A DNA stretch of 64,000 nucleotides, from the NCBI GenBank assembly GCA_963709775.1, contig CAVPXS010000018.1:186001-250000 (forward strand), written 5' to 3'. The position numbers and the translations under genes are program-made. This stretch comes from Salinimicrobium sp963709775. GTDB taxonomy: Bacteria; Bacteroidota; Bacteroidia; Flavobacteriales; Flavobacteriaceae. The notes below the pieces were generated by a model that saw only the letters and a program-made list of their open reading frames with translations, did no database searches and was not told the origin of the DNA. Shown piece after piece: positions 1-10,101 of the stretch; the stretch's first letter is position 1; every line of letters starts with the position of its first letter.

Positions 1-276
1 GTTTCCGGGTGTAGTTTCGTAAAAGGGGAATTCATTTCCGGTATCATCGGTAACTACGACACTGGCATGAGATTCCGGTTTTGGCAAATCTTCTTCAAGT
101 CTATAGGTCCTGGTAAGCTTTACTTCCTGAAACTTAACTTCATCTGTAAGTATTGCCTGCACCACCAGCGCATCTTCAAAGGTTTCGGTTTCGAAATCGT
201 AGGGCTCCACGCAACTGTTGACCAGGAAGGCTGCCGCCAGTAAGAATATAATTTTATATATGTGGTTTAAATTCAT
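1..276 (-). CDS. DUF4249-type outer-membrane lipoprotein, N-terminal part (cut by window edge)
   Basis: Read from the ATG at 276 leftward, the frame stays open to the window edge, so only about 92 residues are visible. The N-terminus is a lipoprotein signal: a hydrophobic stretch IIFLLAAAFLVNSC with the lipidated Cys at about residue 22. It continues VEPYDFETETFEDALVVQAILTDE, which resembles the start of the DUF4249 family. Genes of that family usually sit directly after TonB-dependent receptors with an STN domain in Bacteroidota. Here the receptor ends 18 bases upstream, so the two probably share a transcript and the lipoprotein would be the receptor's surface partner. The substrate is unknown. 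The family call rests on the short N-terminus plus context. Confidence 0.75.
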   Translation of the reverse strand, partial: MNLNHIYKIIFLLAAAFLVNSCVEPYDFETETFEDALVVQAILTDEVKFQEVKLTRTYRLEEDLPKPESHASVVVTDDTGNEFPFYETTPGN

Positions 277-294
277 TCTCTCTAAATTACACAC

Positions 295-3058
295 TTAAAA
301 TTTAAAATTGTAGGTAATTGTTGGGACCGGGATAGAAAATATAGAACTCTTATATGCCTTTATCTCGCCTTGATCTGTCACGAAGAATACGGAATAAGGA
401 TTGTTCCTGCCCAATACATTATAAATTGAAATATTCCAGAAACTGTGGGCAAATTTTTCAATCTTATGGTTACCCTCTACATTAAAGCTCAGGTCCAAGC
501 GGTAGTAATCTGGAATGCGAAATTGGTTCCGGTTGCTGTAAAGAACGTACTCCATTCCATTTTGTACATATTTTCCAGTAGGGTAAGTCACCGGCCGCCC
601 GGTTTGGTAAACGAAGTTTGCTGAAAAACTGAAACGCTGGGTAACTTTATAATTAGCTACTACACTTAGATCATGCGGCTTATCATAATTAGAAGGAAAA
701 TACTCTCCGTTATTAACTACTTCCTCCCGGTGTTCTCCATCAAGTTGTATGTAAGAGCGGGAGTAGGTGTATCCCAGCCAACCATTTAATCTTCCTTCCG
801 TTTTCTTCATGAGAAATTCTACTCCGTATGAGCGGCCATTTCCTTGCAGGACTTCTGTCTCAATATTCTCATTTAAGAAAAGTTGTGCACCAACTTTATA
901 GTCCAGAATGTTTTTAGAGGTCTTATAATACCCTTCAAGGCTCAGCTTCATATTCGTTATTATCAAAATTTTTATAAAGTCCAAGGGAGTATTGATTCGC
1001 CTGTTGAGGTCGAATATATCTGTCTGTTAACTTATAAGTATCGGTAGGGGAGACAGTGGTATTGTTGGATAACGTGTGGATGTACTGGTAGGTGCTGTTG
1101 TAACTAAGTTTGGTTGAGAGATCTGGCAGAATAAAGTATCTCGCTGAAAGTCTAACTTCCGGTCCACCATAGGTATCCATTACTTCATTTTTTCCGAAGT
1201 AAAGGGTGTCAATAACAGTATCATCATTTTTAGGGAGATCATCTTCATAGATCTTTTGTGCTTTCTCTCCCAATGCTGCATACAGGGAATAACGTACTCC
1301 GGCATTGATCAAAAGGCGATCATTTACCTCAAAATTGTCGGAAATAAATACTGCCGATTCCAAACCTTTTTCTCTGGGGATTGTAAAGGGCTCAACATTC
1401 GATTCCGATCCTAAGGGTCTCAGCTCTCCCGGATGCACATTGTACAATTTTCCTGAAATTCCATAGTCGAATTTATGGGCATCACTCAGGAGGTAACGCA
1501 TGTTCAGTTTAGCTTCGGTTTCGTTAATGGTATAGCCAGAGGAGAAATTGTTGTTCAATTCACTTTCGTAATCAATATTGAATTTATAATTACTATTGGA
1601 CAGGATCAAGCTTGCTTCGTTCTTCTCATTGATCTTATGATCTGCACGGACAGAGAAAAGCAGGTTTTCATAGCTGTAGAGGGAATCTGAAGTTATACTG
1701 AAGTGGTCATGGCTAAAGTAACCTGTGGTTTTTATGGATGTTTTGTCATTAATTTTGTGATTATACTTTGCTAAAACATCATAAAAGGAAGCTTTGCTAT
1801 TTTTAAGGGATTCCTCTTCGAGATTTTGCAAAATCCAATCGGAATACGTGCTTCGACCTCCTAACAATAAACCTGACTTTTCTTTAATAACAGGAATTTC
1901 CAAAGCAACATTTCCAGTTACAGGACCTACAGATACTTCTCCCGCAAATTCTTTAGTATTCGCATCCTTTGAAGTAATATCAAAGACAGAGGAGAGTCTC
2001 CCACCATACTGGGCCGGTATACTTCCTTTGTAGATGGTCATGTCCCCGGTAGTAAAAGGATTAATTGCCGAAAAGATTCCGAAGAAATGTGCAGGATTGT
2101 AAATAACAGCATCATCTAGAAGGATAAGGTTTTGATCTGTTTTACCACCGCGAACATTAAAACCGGCGGCACCCTCCCCGGCTGTTGAAATACCGGGCAG
2201 GGTAGCTGCAACTTTCATAACATCCCTTTCTCCAAGGATCAACGGAATATTTTTGATTTCTTCAATATCGATTTTCTCTTCTCCTGCGATAGAATTACTT
2301 ACATTTTCATCGGGGTCTGACTCCAAAAGGATCTCGCCTAAAAGTTCATAATCTTCTCTTAGGTCCAGATTTAGGGTTCCATTATTGTAAATCACCAACC
2401 TCCTGGTGATATCCTCACTTCCCAGGGATCTTGTCTGCAAAATATGTACACCGGCAGGAAGTTTTAGTGAGTAAAGCCCCTGTTGATTAGTCACAGTTCC
2501 AATATCGGTTCCTTTGATAAGAACAGCAAGATTTGAGATAGGTTCCCCTGTTTCTAAATCTTTCACCTGCCCTCTAAGAGTGAAAGTACCGTTACCCGTT
2601 GATCTGTCTTCTTTCCCTATATAAACAGTTTGTATTTCTGAATTTGGCCTGTCTTCCTGGCTGTAAAAAACGGGATTATATTTTTTAGCATTTTGTTTTT
2701 TGACTTGTAAGGGAACAGAGTCTTTTTCCGGGAAGAACCCTTGTGGCAATTGGTCGTACACAATGTTATTCCGGGTGATCACAATTTGGTTGTTATCCAG
2801 GCGGTAGAAGTTAAGAAGTGTCTCCGAAAGAATTTGTTGCAGTGCTTCCTCTACCGGTACATCTTTAAGATTGACTGTAATGTTGCCCCGGTTTACCCAT
2901 TGTTCAACATAAAAGAATTTTAAATCTGTAGCCTCTTCAATATTGAGGAGGGCCTGCTCCACAGTAGCATTTTCAAGGGTGATCGTGACTTTTGAAGATT
3001 CCTGGGCCAGGAGTAGGCCACAGTTCAAAAGAAGCAAAAACGAAATGATTCTTCTCAA
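295..3058 (-). pseudogene. TonB-dependent receptor with STN domain, frame broken near 947
   Basis: One gene in two frames: 3058-935 (707 residues) and 984-295 (229 residues). It encodes a 22-strand type outer-membrane receptor that imports a ligand using TonB energy. In order there is a signal peptide (about 1-18, ending LLLAQ), an STN/secretin-like domain (about 20-95, TITLENATVEQALLNI), a carboxypeptidase-regulatory-like domain (about 160-235), a plug (about 265-360, with VRGG and QYGGRLSSVFD) and the barrel. The final residues TITYNFKF form the usual aromatic-ended last strand. Removing one base in GAAGC (minus strand, near 947) joins ...NNEYE to LSLEGYYK and gives about 920 residues, a normal length. 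The STN domain suggests FecA-like signalling, but no FecI/FecR pair is visible. The break is either a sequence error or a recent mutation. Confidence 0.85.
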
Positions 3059-3072
3059 TGTCTATTGTGTTT

Positions 3073-3774
3073 TTACAATTGGGAATTAAGGCTTTGAAGC
3101 AGTTGTGACAGGAAGCGATCGGGATTTTCTTTTCTTAGTTGCCTGTTGCTTCTGTAGAAGATCCTGATTTGTTTTTCATGATCGGGAAAGATCTTCTGAA
3201 CGTCTCTTCTGGAATTTATTGGAAAATAAGAGTCCCCATAAAAGATCACGTGTTGCGGGTCATCATTTTCAAATTCGTAGTAGGTGAAATTCCTGTCCAG
3301 GTGCTTACTGATTTTCTTCACATGTTTTTTCAATAACATAATTTCCGGAAGGTTCAGCAATACCTCGTGGAATCCCTGAACTTCGGAACTTTTTTTTGAC
3401 GGTACTCTAATGAAATCGTGATTTCCAATATTGAAGGATTCAACTTTCTCCTTGTGTAGCTTAAAATTTGACACTCCACCTGAGTTCTGAAGTAGGACAA
3501 GCAGGATGTCATCGTAAATATTGTATTTTAAAGAAATATCAAAATATGGTTGCCCGTCGTATTGTAGGTTTCCAGAAACGAAATCTGATGAGAGAAAATA
3601 TTTGTGCTGGTCGTTTCTTATTATATGTTGCTCCAGGTATTCAACGCCATTGGAGAGTCCAGTGTTTTCTAAAGCAATTGCCTTGTCAAAAACTTTATAG
3701 GAGGTTTCCAGCTCTTCACTATTCTGTGAATAGGAGGAAAGGGCTGCACCGACAAGCAGAAGGCTTAATGCCAA
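3073..3774 (-). CDS. hypothetical secreted protein upstream of the STN receptor
   Basis: A 233-residue protein with an N-terminal signal peptide (LSLLLVGAALSSYSQ). I do not recognise a domain. It is rich in charged and aromatic residues, with a YYEFENDDPQHVIFYGDSYFP segment around 165-185 and no later membrane span. It lies 14 bases before the TonB receptor on the same strand, so the two are probably co-transcribed. No ATG is available near the signal peptide. TTG at 3774 is the best start, and the open frame extends further upstream without an ATG, so the real N-terminus could be a little longer. A periplasmic role next to the receptor is inference from position only. Confidence 0.6.
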   Translation of the reverse strand: MALSLLLVGAALSSYSQNSEELETSYKVFDKAIALENTGLSNGVEYLEQHIIRNDQHKYFLSSDFVSGNLQYDGQPYFDISLKYNIYDDILLVLLQNSGGVSNFKLHKEKVESFNIGNHDFIRVPSKKSSEVQGFHEVLLNLPEIMLLKKHVKKISKHLDRNFTYYEFENDDPQHVIFYGDSYFPINSRRDVQKIFPDHEKQIRIFYRSNRQLRKENPDRFLSQLLQSLNSQL

Positions 3775-3956
3775 TAAATTGGTAGTACGTTTTTTGATTT
3801 GTGAAAGGAATTTATTAAATCTGAATAACTTTATAAAAATTTCGGTGTAATAGGATTGTTATTGTAGGTAAAAATACATTTTTTTTAGAATAATCTGGAT
3901 TTACCTTCATAAAAAAGGATGTTATTCAAGGAAGGATTACATTCTTATTAAATAAC

Positions 3957-3992
3957 AAAGCCACCTAAAATATGCATTTTAGGTGGCTTTTA
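3957..3992. terminator. bidirectional hairpin terminator after SusD
   Basis: A 14-bp perfect stem, AAAGCCACCTAAAA / TTTTAGGTGGCTTT, with a 6-base loop. A-rich sequence lies on the left and T-rich on the right, so it can work on either strand. It sits 40 bases after the SusD stop on the minus strand and 180 bases upstream of the hypothetical gene. Confidence 0.8.
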
Positions 3993-4032
3993 TAATTACA
4001 GGATTTTAAATCCTTTTCCTTTTATTGTGGAA

Positions 4033-5468
4033 TTAATCTTGATCCCAGAATATTCTGGTTTGTTGTTCGTCACCTCCCATTGCACTAATGGCAGCCGCTA
4101 GGTTATCTCCATTTAGAGTTGCCTCTGTTGTAGGATAGGTAAACCTAAGTGGTACTGGAAGACCAGATTGTTCTGCATTTGGTAATTCTGGAACGTCAAG
4201 TTTTCTCCAGGTAGACCATGCTTCGAATCCTCTGTTGTATAGAGCGATCCATTTTTGGATACCAATTCTTTCTACCCACATAGATTCATCCCAAGCAACC
4301 TCAGGCTGAGCAAGGTATTCATTAGCTTCTTCTTCGGTACCACCCCAGTAAAGGATAGAAGAAGTTACAGCCTCATTATAGTGAGTTTCTGCATCCTCTG
4401 TGATATATCCTCTGGCTGCAGCTTCAGCGATAAGAAATTCTACTTCAGTGTAGTCAAGGATAACACCCTCTAATGTTGGGTCTTCAAAAAGTTCACTGTA
4501 GATAGTGCTGTTTCCCTGAGTGTTTCCATTAGCACCATAAGTTCCACCTAAATAAACTCCTTCGCCTTGATTTTGAGCAAAATAATCATTTCTTCTTGGA
4601 TCATCAAGCTCATTCATTTTATCAACAATAGTGTTGGCTGCAACGAAATCTGCACGACCTGATTGTACCAAATCTTCCCATAGAGGGTTAGTGTTTGGAG
4701 CAGAGGCGAGATATTGCATTGAAGCATCATCAGCATGAGATTCAAAAACACCTGCAGCAATAGCTTCAGTGGCCATAGTTGCAGCTTTTGCGTCATCAAC
4801 ATTAGCATATCTTAAAGCTAATCTAAGCTTTAATGAGTTAGCGAATTTTGACCATTGTGCTGCATCACCATTATATATGTAATCTGCACCGCCGCCAAAA
4901 CCTCCGGCTCCTGCTTCAAGTTGAGAAATTGCAGCATTCAATCTTACAACAAGATCTGCGTAGATTGCAGCGTCGTCATCATATACAGGCGTGGAATCAT
5001 CAGCATTTAAAGCTTCTGTGTAAGGAATATCTCCAAAAGTATCAACCAGTACGTGCCAGGTAAATACCTGTAATACTTCGATCATAGCTTTTCTATTCTG
5101 AAGATTAGCTTCAGATAGTGTTGGATCGGGATTCTCGGTAAGGATCATGTCTGCCTCCTTAAGATCCTTTAATACATCTCGGTATAAGAATAATCCATTG
5201 AGAACCATTGATATTCCTTCCAATCAAGTCGTAGTTCGCTTCATCGGTATAGGTGGTTTCTGTCCAGTACTGGGCCACCATTCTAAAGATGTTAGTGTTA
5301 ACATTTGTATTGACCATTTGGTCAAACAAATTCTTTGGTTGCATTCGAAAACAGTACGTCTGCAGGAACTTCTGTTGGATTTTTCGTGTCAACGTTGACT
5401 TCCGAAAGATCATCAGAGCATGCAAAGACTGTTGCAGCCATAAAAAGGATGAAAATTATTTTCTTCAT
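4033..5468 (-). pseudogene. SusD/RagB-family nutrient-binding lipoprotein, two frame breaks
   Basis: Surface lipoprotein that captures a glycan or peptide ligand and closes over a SusC channel. The gene starts at the ATG at 5468 (MKKIIFILFMAATVFACSDD, lipobox with Cys17). The frame shifts near 5333 (NATK to NLFDQMVN) and again near 5190 (NGSQW to LYRDVLKDLKEAD). From there it runs intact to the stop at 4033. Repairing one base at each point gives about 477 residues, normal for the SusD-like 2 subfamily. The repaired protein shows the TPR-like start, YTEALN, KLRLALRYA, and the C-terminal W-rich part (WSTWRKLDVPELP, RIFWDQD). It begins 11 bases after SusC. No glycoside hydrolase is adjacent, so the substrate cannot be guessed. 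Confidence 0.85.
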
Positions 5469-5479
5469 GATTTATATTT

Positions 5480-8400
5480 TTAAAATTGTAGTCTTACGTT
5501 AAAACCATATTCTCTGGATGTTGGAATGGCTCCAGACTGGTATCCCTGAATGTTTCCAGAGCTTAATCCTGCTTCTGGATCTGAGTAAGGAATATTTTTG
5601 TCGATGATCCAAAGGTTTCTTCCTACTGCAGAAAGTGTAATATCTGTCATAGAAATTCTTTCAGATAAACTTGCTGGAAAAGAATATGACAAAGTCACCT
5701 CTCTTAGCTTTACAAAACTCGCATCGTATACATGGTATGCATTAGGTGCATATCCATAACCAATGGCGTTTGCATAGTTCTCCATTTGAGTTCTTGTAGT
5801 ATTTGGAGATCCATCAGGATTAACTCCTTCCAATAATAGTCCACCACCATCGGCGATTGGGTCTCTTACAGGATTTCCAAGTTCATTAAGTCCAGCAGTC
5901 TTGGCCGGTACTCCGGTTGCGAAACCATACCAGGTATCAAGCGAGAAGATGTCTCCGCCTTCCTGTATGTCAATAAGGAAACTTAAGGAAATATCCTTGT
6001 AAGATAAAGAGTTGCTAATACCTGCTTTCCAGTCTGGATTGATATCACCAATAACCTGAGGAGTTCCATCTACAACAAACCTTCCATTAGTTGGATTGAT
6101 CACAGGACCACTTCCATCTTCTAAATAAGTATAGTTAGTTCCCCAGATCGTACCGTAAGGCTGTCCTACTGTAGCATTAATAGTTATTCCTCCCTGAAGT
6201 GCTGCCATTTGCAGGTTCTTGTTGTCTTCAAATAATGAAAGTACTTCACTTTCATTCTTGTACCAGTTAGCGTTGATTCTCCATTCGAAGTCATTAGTTC
6301 TAATTGGGCTACCATAAAGACTAAGCTCAATACCTTTGTTTTCGATCTCACCCGCATTTACCCATCTTGAAGTATAACCAGTTGCAGCAGAAACAGTTAC
6401 AGGCATCAATTGGTCAACAGAATTTGACTGGTAAACAGCAGCATCAAAGCCTACACGTCTTTGGAAAAACGACATTTCTAAACCAGCTTCCCAACTCTTA
6501 GTTGTCTCATTCTTAAGGTTTGGATTGTTTGCTGTACTGGAAACAGAATAGAGAGGAGTCGTAAAGTTAGTTGGACTAAAGTAAGTGTCATTTACAGACA
6601 ATGCTGGTGCATAGTTACCTACTTCTGCATAGTTAGCTCTGAACTTCCCAAAACTTAACCAGTTGTTATCAAGTAATTCTGAGAATACAACACTTGTTGA
6701 CACAGAAGGATAGAAATATGTGTTATCCTCTTCTGGTAAAGAAGATACTGCATCAAATCTACCTGTTAGCATCCACATATAAGAAATCTCTGTACCCAAA
6801 AGATGCACTGGCGAAATAACCATTTGTATGTAATTCTGTTACTTCTTCAGCTGGAGGCTCCAAAAGGTTTACAGAATTTGAAAGAGAAAATAGCCCAGGA
6901 ATTACCAAACCACCTGTTGTTTCAGATCTCATTGTGGCGTTATCCATTCTTCTTGCTGTTACCCTAAGAATACCTGCAAGGTTAATATCTTCGTTTAGAT
7001 CGTGATCGAAATTAAGAAGAAGGTCATAGTTAAGTTCTTTATATGTCCCGTCATATCTACGATAATGAGATACCCCATTACTTCCTACGTTTCTTCTCTC
7101 TTCACGAAAGTCACTATAGTAATCCAAAGATACCCGTCCAGTGGCAGTAAGCCAGTCTGTCAACGTGTAATTAACATTGAAGTTACCGTAAAGTCTGTTT
7201 CTTTCATCACTCTGATAGTTCTCATAAAGTTGCCAGTATGGGTTATCAGTATAGATAGGAAGGAAATTTCCATTTTCTGCATCGGCATAGTTCCATGTGA
7301 TGTTACGCCCGGTTTCGAAGTAGGCTCTTTTCTGAGCTTCAAAATCAACGTTTGCCTGGTTCCATTGACGCATAGACTGGAAAATGTTTGTTCCACTGTA
7401 CCCTGTACCGTAACGTCCTTTACCGCTTGTGTTAGTATAGGTGGCTGTGAACCCAGCAGTAAGCTTGTCGGTGAAGTCATGAGTAGCTTTTACATCTACC
7501 GTGTTTCTTCTAATATTACTGTTTGGAAGAATACCTTCCTGATCGTAAAGCGTATAACCTAACCTGTAGGTGCTTTTGTCAGTTCCTCCATCAAGTGAGA
7601 TACTGTTGTTATAAGAAACCCCTGTTCTAAAAATAGATTCCGGTCCATTCTCTGCAGCTGTCCATGGAGTAGCTTGAAGATAGTTTGGAGATTCAGGATA
7701 TAAGGCGTCCCATTGGAATACCATTAAACTAGGATCAAATCTACCACCAAAAGATGCATCCTCTGTAAAAGGAACAACAAGATCATCGGTCCCGTCACCG
7801 TCTACATCCCAGCTGTCGAAATAACCTGTTTCATAGAATTCTCCATAACCGGCACCATACTCTTTTTGGTAGTCAACAAAAGTGTCATCATCCATCTTAG
7901 AAAATGTTACTCCAGAAGAAATTGTAACACCAATGTCTTCATTTTTTTGACCTGACTTAGTAGTAATGATAATTACACCGTTTGCAGCACGTGACCCATA
8001 AAGAGCAGATGCAGCAGCACCTTTTAATACGTTTACAGAAGCTACATCATCTGGGTTGATATCCATTGCGGCGTTACCATAATCGTATCCCCCTCTACCT
8101 GTAGTTTGATCAGTGGTATTAGAGTTTTCATTACTAATAGGCACTCCGTCAACTACGAAAAGAGGTTGGTTGTTACCTGTTAAAGAGGTATAACCACGGA
8201 TGATAATGTTAGAAGAACCACCTAAAGTACTACTTTTCTTAATGTCAAGACCCGAAACTTTCCCGGATAATGAGTTGATAAAGTTTCCTTCTTTTGCAGT
8301 GTTTACTTCGGCTCCGCTAACCTCTTCGGTCGCATAACCCAGGGACCGCTTCTCCCTGGAAATACCCAGAGCAGTCACCACCACTTCTTCGAGTTGTGCA

Positions 8401-8699
8401 GCGTCTTGCTGTAGCACGACATCTATTGTATCTACATTAGTAACAGGATATTCTGCAGTTTTCATTCCTAAATAGGAAAAAACCAGAACTTCGCCCTGAC
8501 TTACTTCAATAGAATAATTTCCGTCGAAATCGGTTTGCACCCCTTGGGTTGTACCCTTAACAAGTACGTTTACTCCTGGGAGAGGCATTCCGTTACCATC
8601 GGTCACAGTACCCGTGACTGTGAGGTCTTGTTGTGCAAATGTTATTTGCACGACTAACGCCAGTAACAGCGTTAGCATTCCACTTAACTTTGTTTTCAT
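5480..8699 (-). pseudogene. SusC/RagA-family TonB-linked outer-membrane protein, frame broken near 6766
   Basis: Outer-membrane import channel partnering the SusD lipoprotein. The ATG at 8699 (MKTKLSGMLTLLLALVVQITFAQ) gives a clean signal peptide, whereas an ATG at 8750 would add 17 unneeded residues. Next come a carboxypeptidase-regulatory-like domain (about 25-105: VTGTVTDGNGMPLPGVNV, FDGNYSIEV), the SusC signature region and plug (about 115-240: TALGISREKRSLGYA, IIIRGYTSLTGNNQPLFVVDG, LKGAAASALYGSRAANGVIIITTK) and the barrel. The frame breaks at GATGCTAACAGGTAG (minus strand). Removing one base joins YVDA to TGRFDAVSSLPEE, and the total becomes about 1,072 residues, full length for the family. 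The C-terminus REYGFNVRLQF ends in the expected aromatic residue. Confidence 0.88.
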
Positions 8700-9116
8700 T
8701 TTAAGATTTATTTGAATTAGCCAGTGCCAAATTTGACGATAAATTGTCATGTGAGCAACTTTTTTTCTTTAAAAAATCATTTTAATCCTCTTTCGGGGTC
8801 AATATTTAGCTTTTATTTAACCTTTTTTATGATTTCCTGACATTAATGTAGTTGTCTTATTTATAGTTGAATAGAGTGGGTAATAGGGGTGCAATAGATT
8901 TCCATCTTTCTGTTTATGTGTATTTGAAATAAAATTTTAATATAAATTTTTCAGAATAAAAGTGTGAAGTCTTCTTCTTTATTAAGAATCTTAAATCGGT
9001 ATACATTGGTGTCAAACAATCCTTGTTTTGATAGAATGTTGAGTAGATAAAACTACAGGAAGGTGAGCACTAAGTTTTTTAAAAAGATGATATGTCTGAA
9101 AATTAATTCCTTAAGA
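8700..9116. other. AT-rich intergenic region between SusC and rpsL
   Basis: About 500 bases separate the divergent SusC and rpsL starts. I see no credible reading frame. The rpsL promoter occupies the right end. The left part is the expected location of the SusC promoter and leader, but no full minus-strand TAnnTTTG element was found there. Confidence 0.5.
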
Positions 9117-9147
9117 TTTGATTAATTCGGTTTTATTTCTACCTTTG
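9117..9147 (+). promoter_or_regulatory. Bacteroidota-type promoter of the rpsL operon
   Basis: TTTG at 9117-9120, a 19-base spacer, then TACCTTTG at 9140-9147, matching the -33 TTTG / -7 TAnnTTTG consensus. Transcription would start near 9154, giving a leader of about 50 bases before rpsL. It likely drives the whole str block. Confidence 0.8.
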
Positions 9148-9202
9148 CAGACCTTTTTAAAAAAGGGATTATATCAAATAAATAATTAGTGTAAAAGAAA
9201 TT

Positions 9203-9577
9203 ATGCCAACAATTTCACAATTAGTACGAAAAGGAAGAGCCACAATTACCAAGAAGAGTAAATCGGCTGCTTTGGATTCCTGTCCTCAAAGACGAGGAGT
9301 ATGTACTCGTGTTTACACCACTACACCTAAGAAACCAAACTCTGCTATGCGTAAAGTAGCAAGGGTGAGGTTGACTAACGGTAAAGAGGTGAACGCGTAC
9401 ATCCCCGGTGAAGGACACAACCTCCAGGAGCACTCGATAGTATTGGTTAGAGGCGGAAGAGTTAAAGATTTGCCTGGAGTAAGGTATCATATTGTGCGTG
9501 GAGCCCTTGACACCGCTGGTGTTGCAGGAAGAACTCAGCGCAGGTCCAAGTATGGTGCTAAAAAGCCTAAGAAATAA
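9203..9577 (+). CDS. rpsL: 30S ribosomal protein uS12
   Basis: 124 residues, full length. S12 lies at the decoding centre and helps control accuracy. The conserved loops TTPKKPNSAMRKVARVRL (about 40-57) and RGGRVKDLPGVRYHIVRG (about 83-100) are present, with the lysines usually altered in streptomycin resistance in their wild-type form. It is the first gene of the str block, 45 bases before rpsG. The start ATG follows an A-rich sequence with no Shine-Dalgarno motif. Confidence 0.98.
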   Translation: MPTISQLVRKGRATITKKSKSAALDSCPQRRGVCTRVYTTTPKKPNSAMRKVARVRLTNGKEVNAYIPGEGHNLQEHSIVLVRGGRVKDLPGVRYHIVRGALDTAGVAGRTQRRSKYGAKKPKK

Positions 9578-9621
9578 TCTATTTCCACGGCAAGTAACAA
9601 TTAACTTATTACAAAGAAGAA

Positions 9622-10098
9622 ATGAGAAAAAGACAGGCGAAAAAAAGGCCACTTTTACCAGATCCAAAGTTTAATGATCAGTTAGTAACACGTTTTGTTA
9701 ACATGATGATGTGGGATGGTAAGAAATCTGTTGCCTTTAAGGTTTTCTATGATGCTATTGCAATCGTAGAAGAGAAAAAACAGGACGAGGAAAAAACTGC
9801 ACTTGAACTTTGGAAAGATGCTCTTTCTAACGTTATGCCTCACGTAGAAGTACGTAGTCGTAGAGTTGGAGGTGCTACTTTTCAAATCCCAATGCAAATT
9901 AGACCAGATCGTAAAGTTTCGACCGCTATGAAGTGGTTGATTTCCTTTTCCAGGAAGCGTAACGAGAAATCTATGGCTCAAAGATTAGCTGCAGAGGTTC
10001 TTGCTGCTGCTAAAGAAGAAGGTGCGGCTGTGAAGAAGAGGGTTGATACCCATAAGATGGCTGAAGCTAACAAAGCATTCTCTCACTTTAGATTCTAA
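9622..10098 (+). CDS. rpsG: 30S ribosomal protein uS7
   Basis: 158 residues, usual bacterial length. S7 nucleates the 30S head and contacts tRNA at the exit site. Diagnostic segments are MRKRQAKKRPLLPDPKF at the N-terminus and VEVRSRRVGGATFQIPMQI in the middle. It lies 3 bases before fusA, so the two are probably translated from one message. Confidence 0.98.
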   Translation: MRKRQAKKRPLLPDPKFNDQLVTRFVNMMMWDGKKSVAFKVFYDAIAIVEEKKQDEEKTALELWKDALSNVMPHVEVRSRRVGGATFQIPMQIRPDRKVSTAMKWLISFSRKRNEKSMAQRLAAEVLAAAKEEGAAVKKRVDTHKMAEANKAFSHFRF

Positions 10099-10101
10099 AA
10101 A

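Noticed and set aside
8700..8750. Upstream ATG at 8750 as the SusC start
   Set aside because: It would place 17 polar residues before a perfect signal peptide that begins at 8699.
9221..9667. 148-residue open frame on the minus strand across rpsL
   Set aside because: Shadow of the unmistakable rpsL gene on the other strand. The sequence has no plausible domain.
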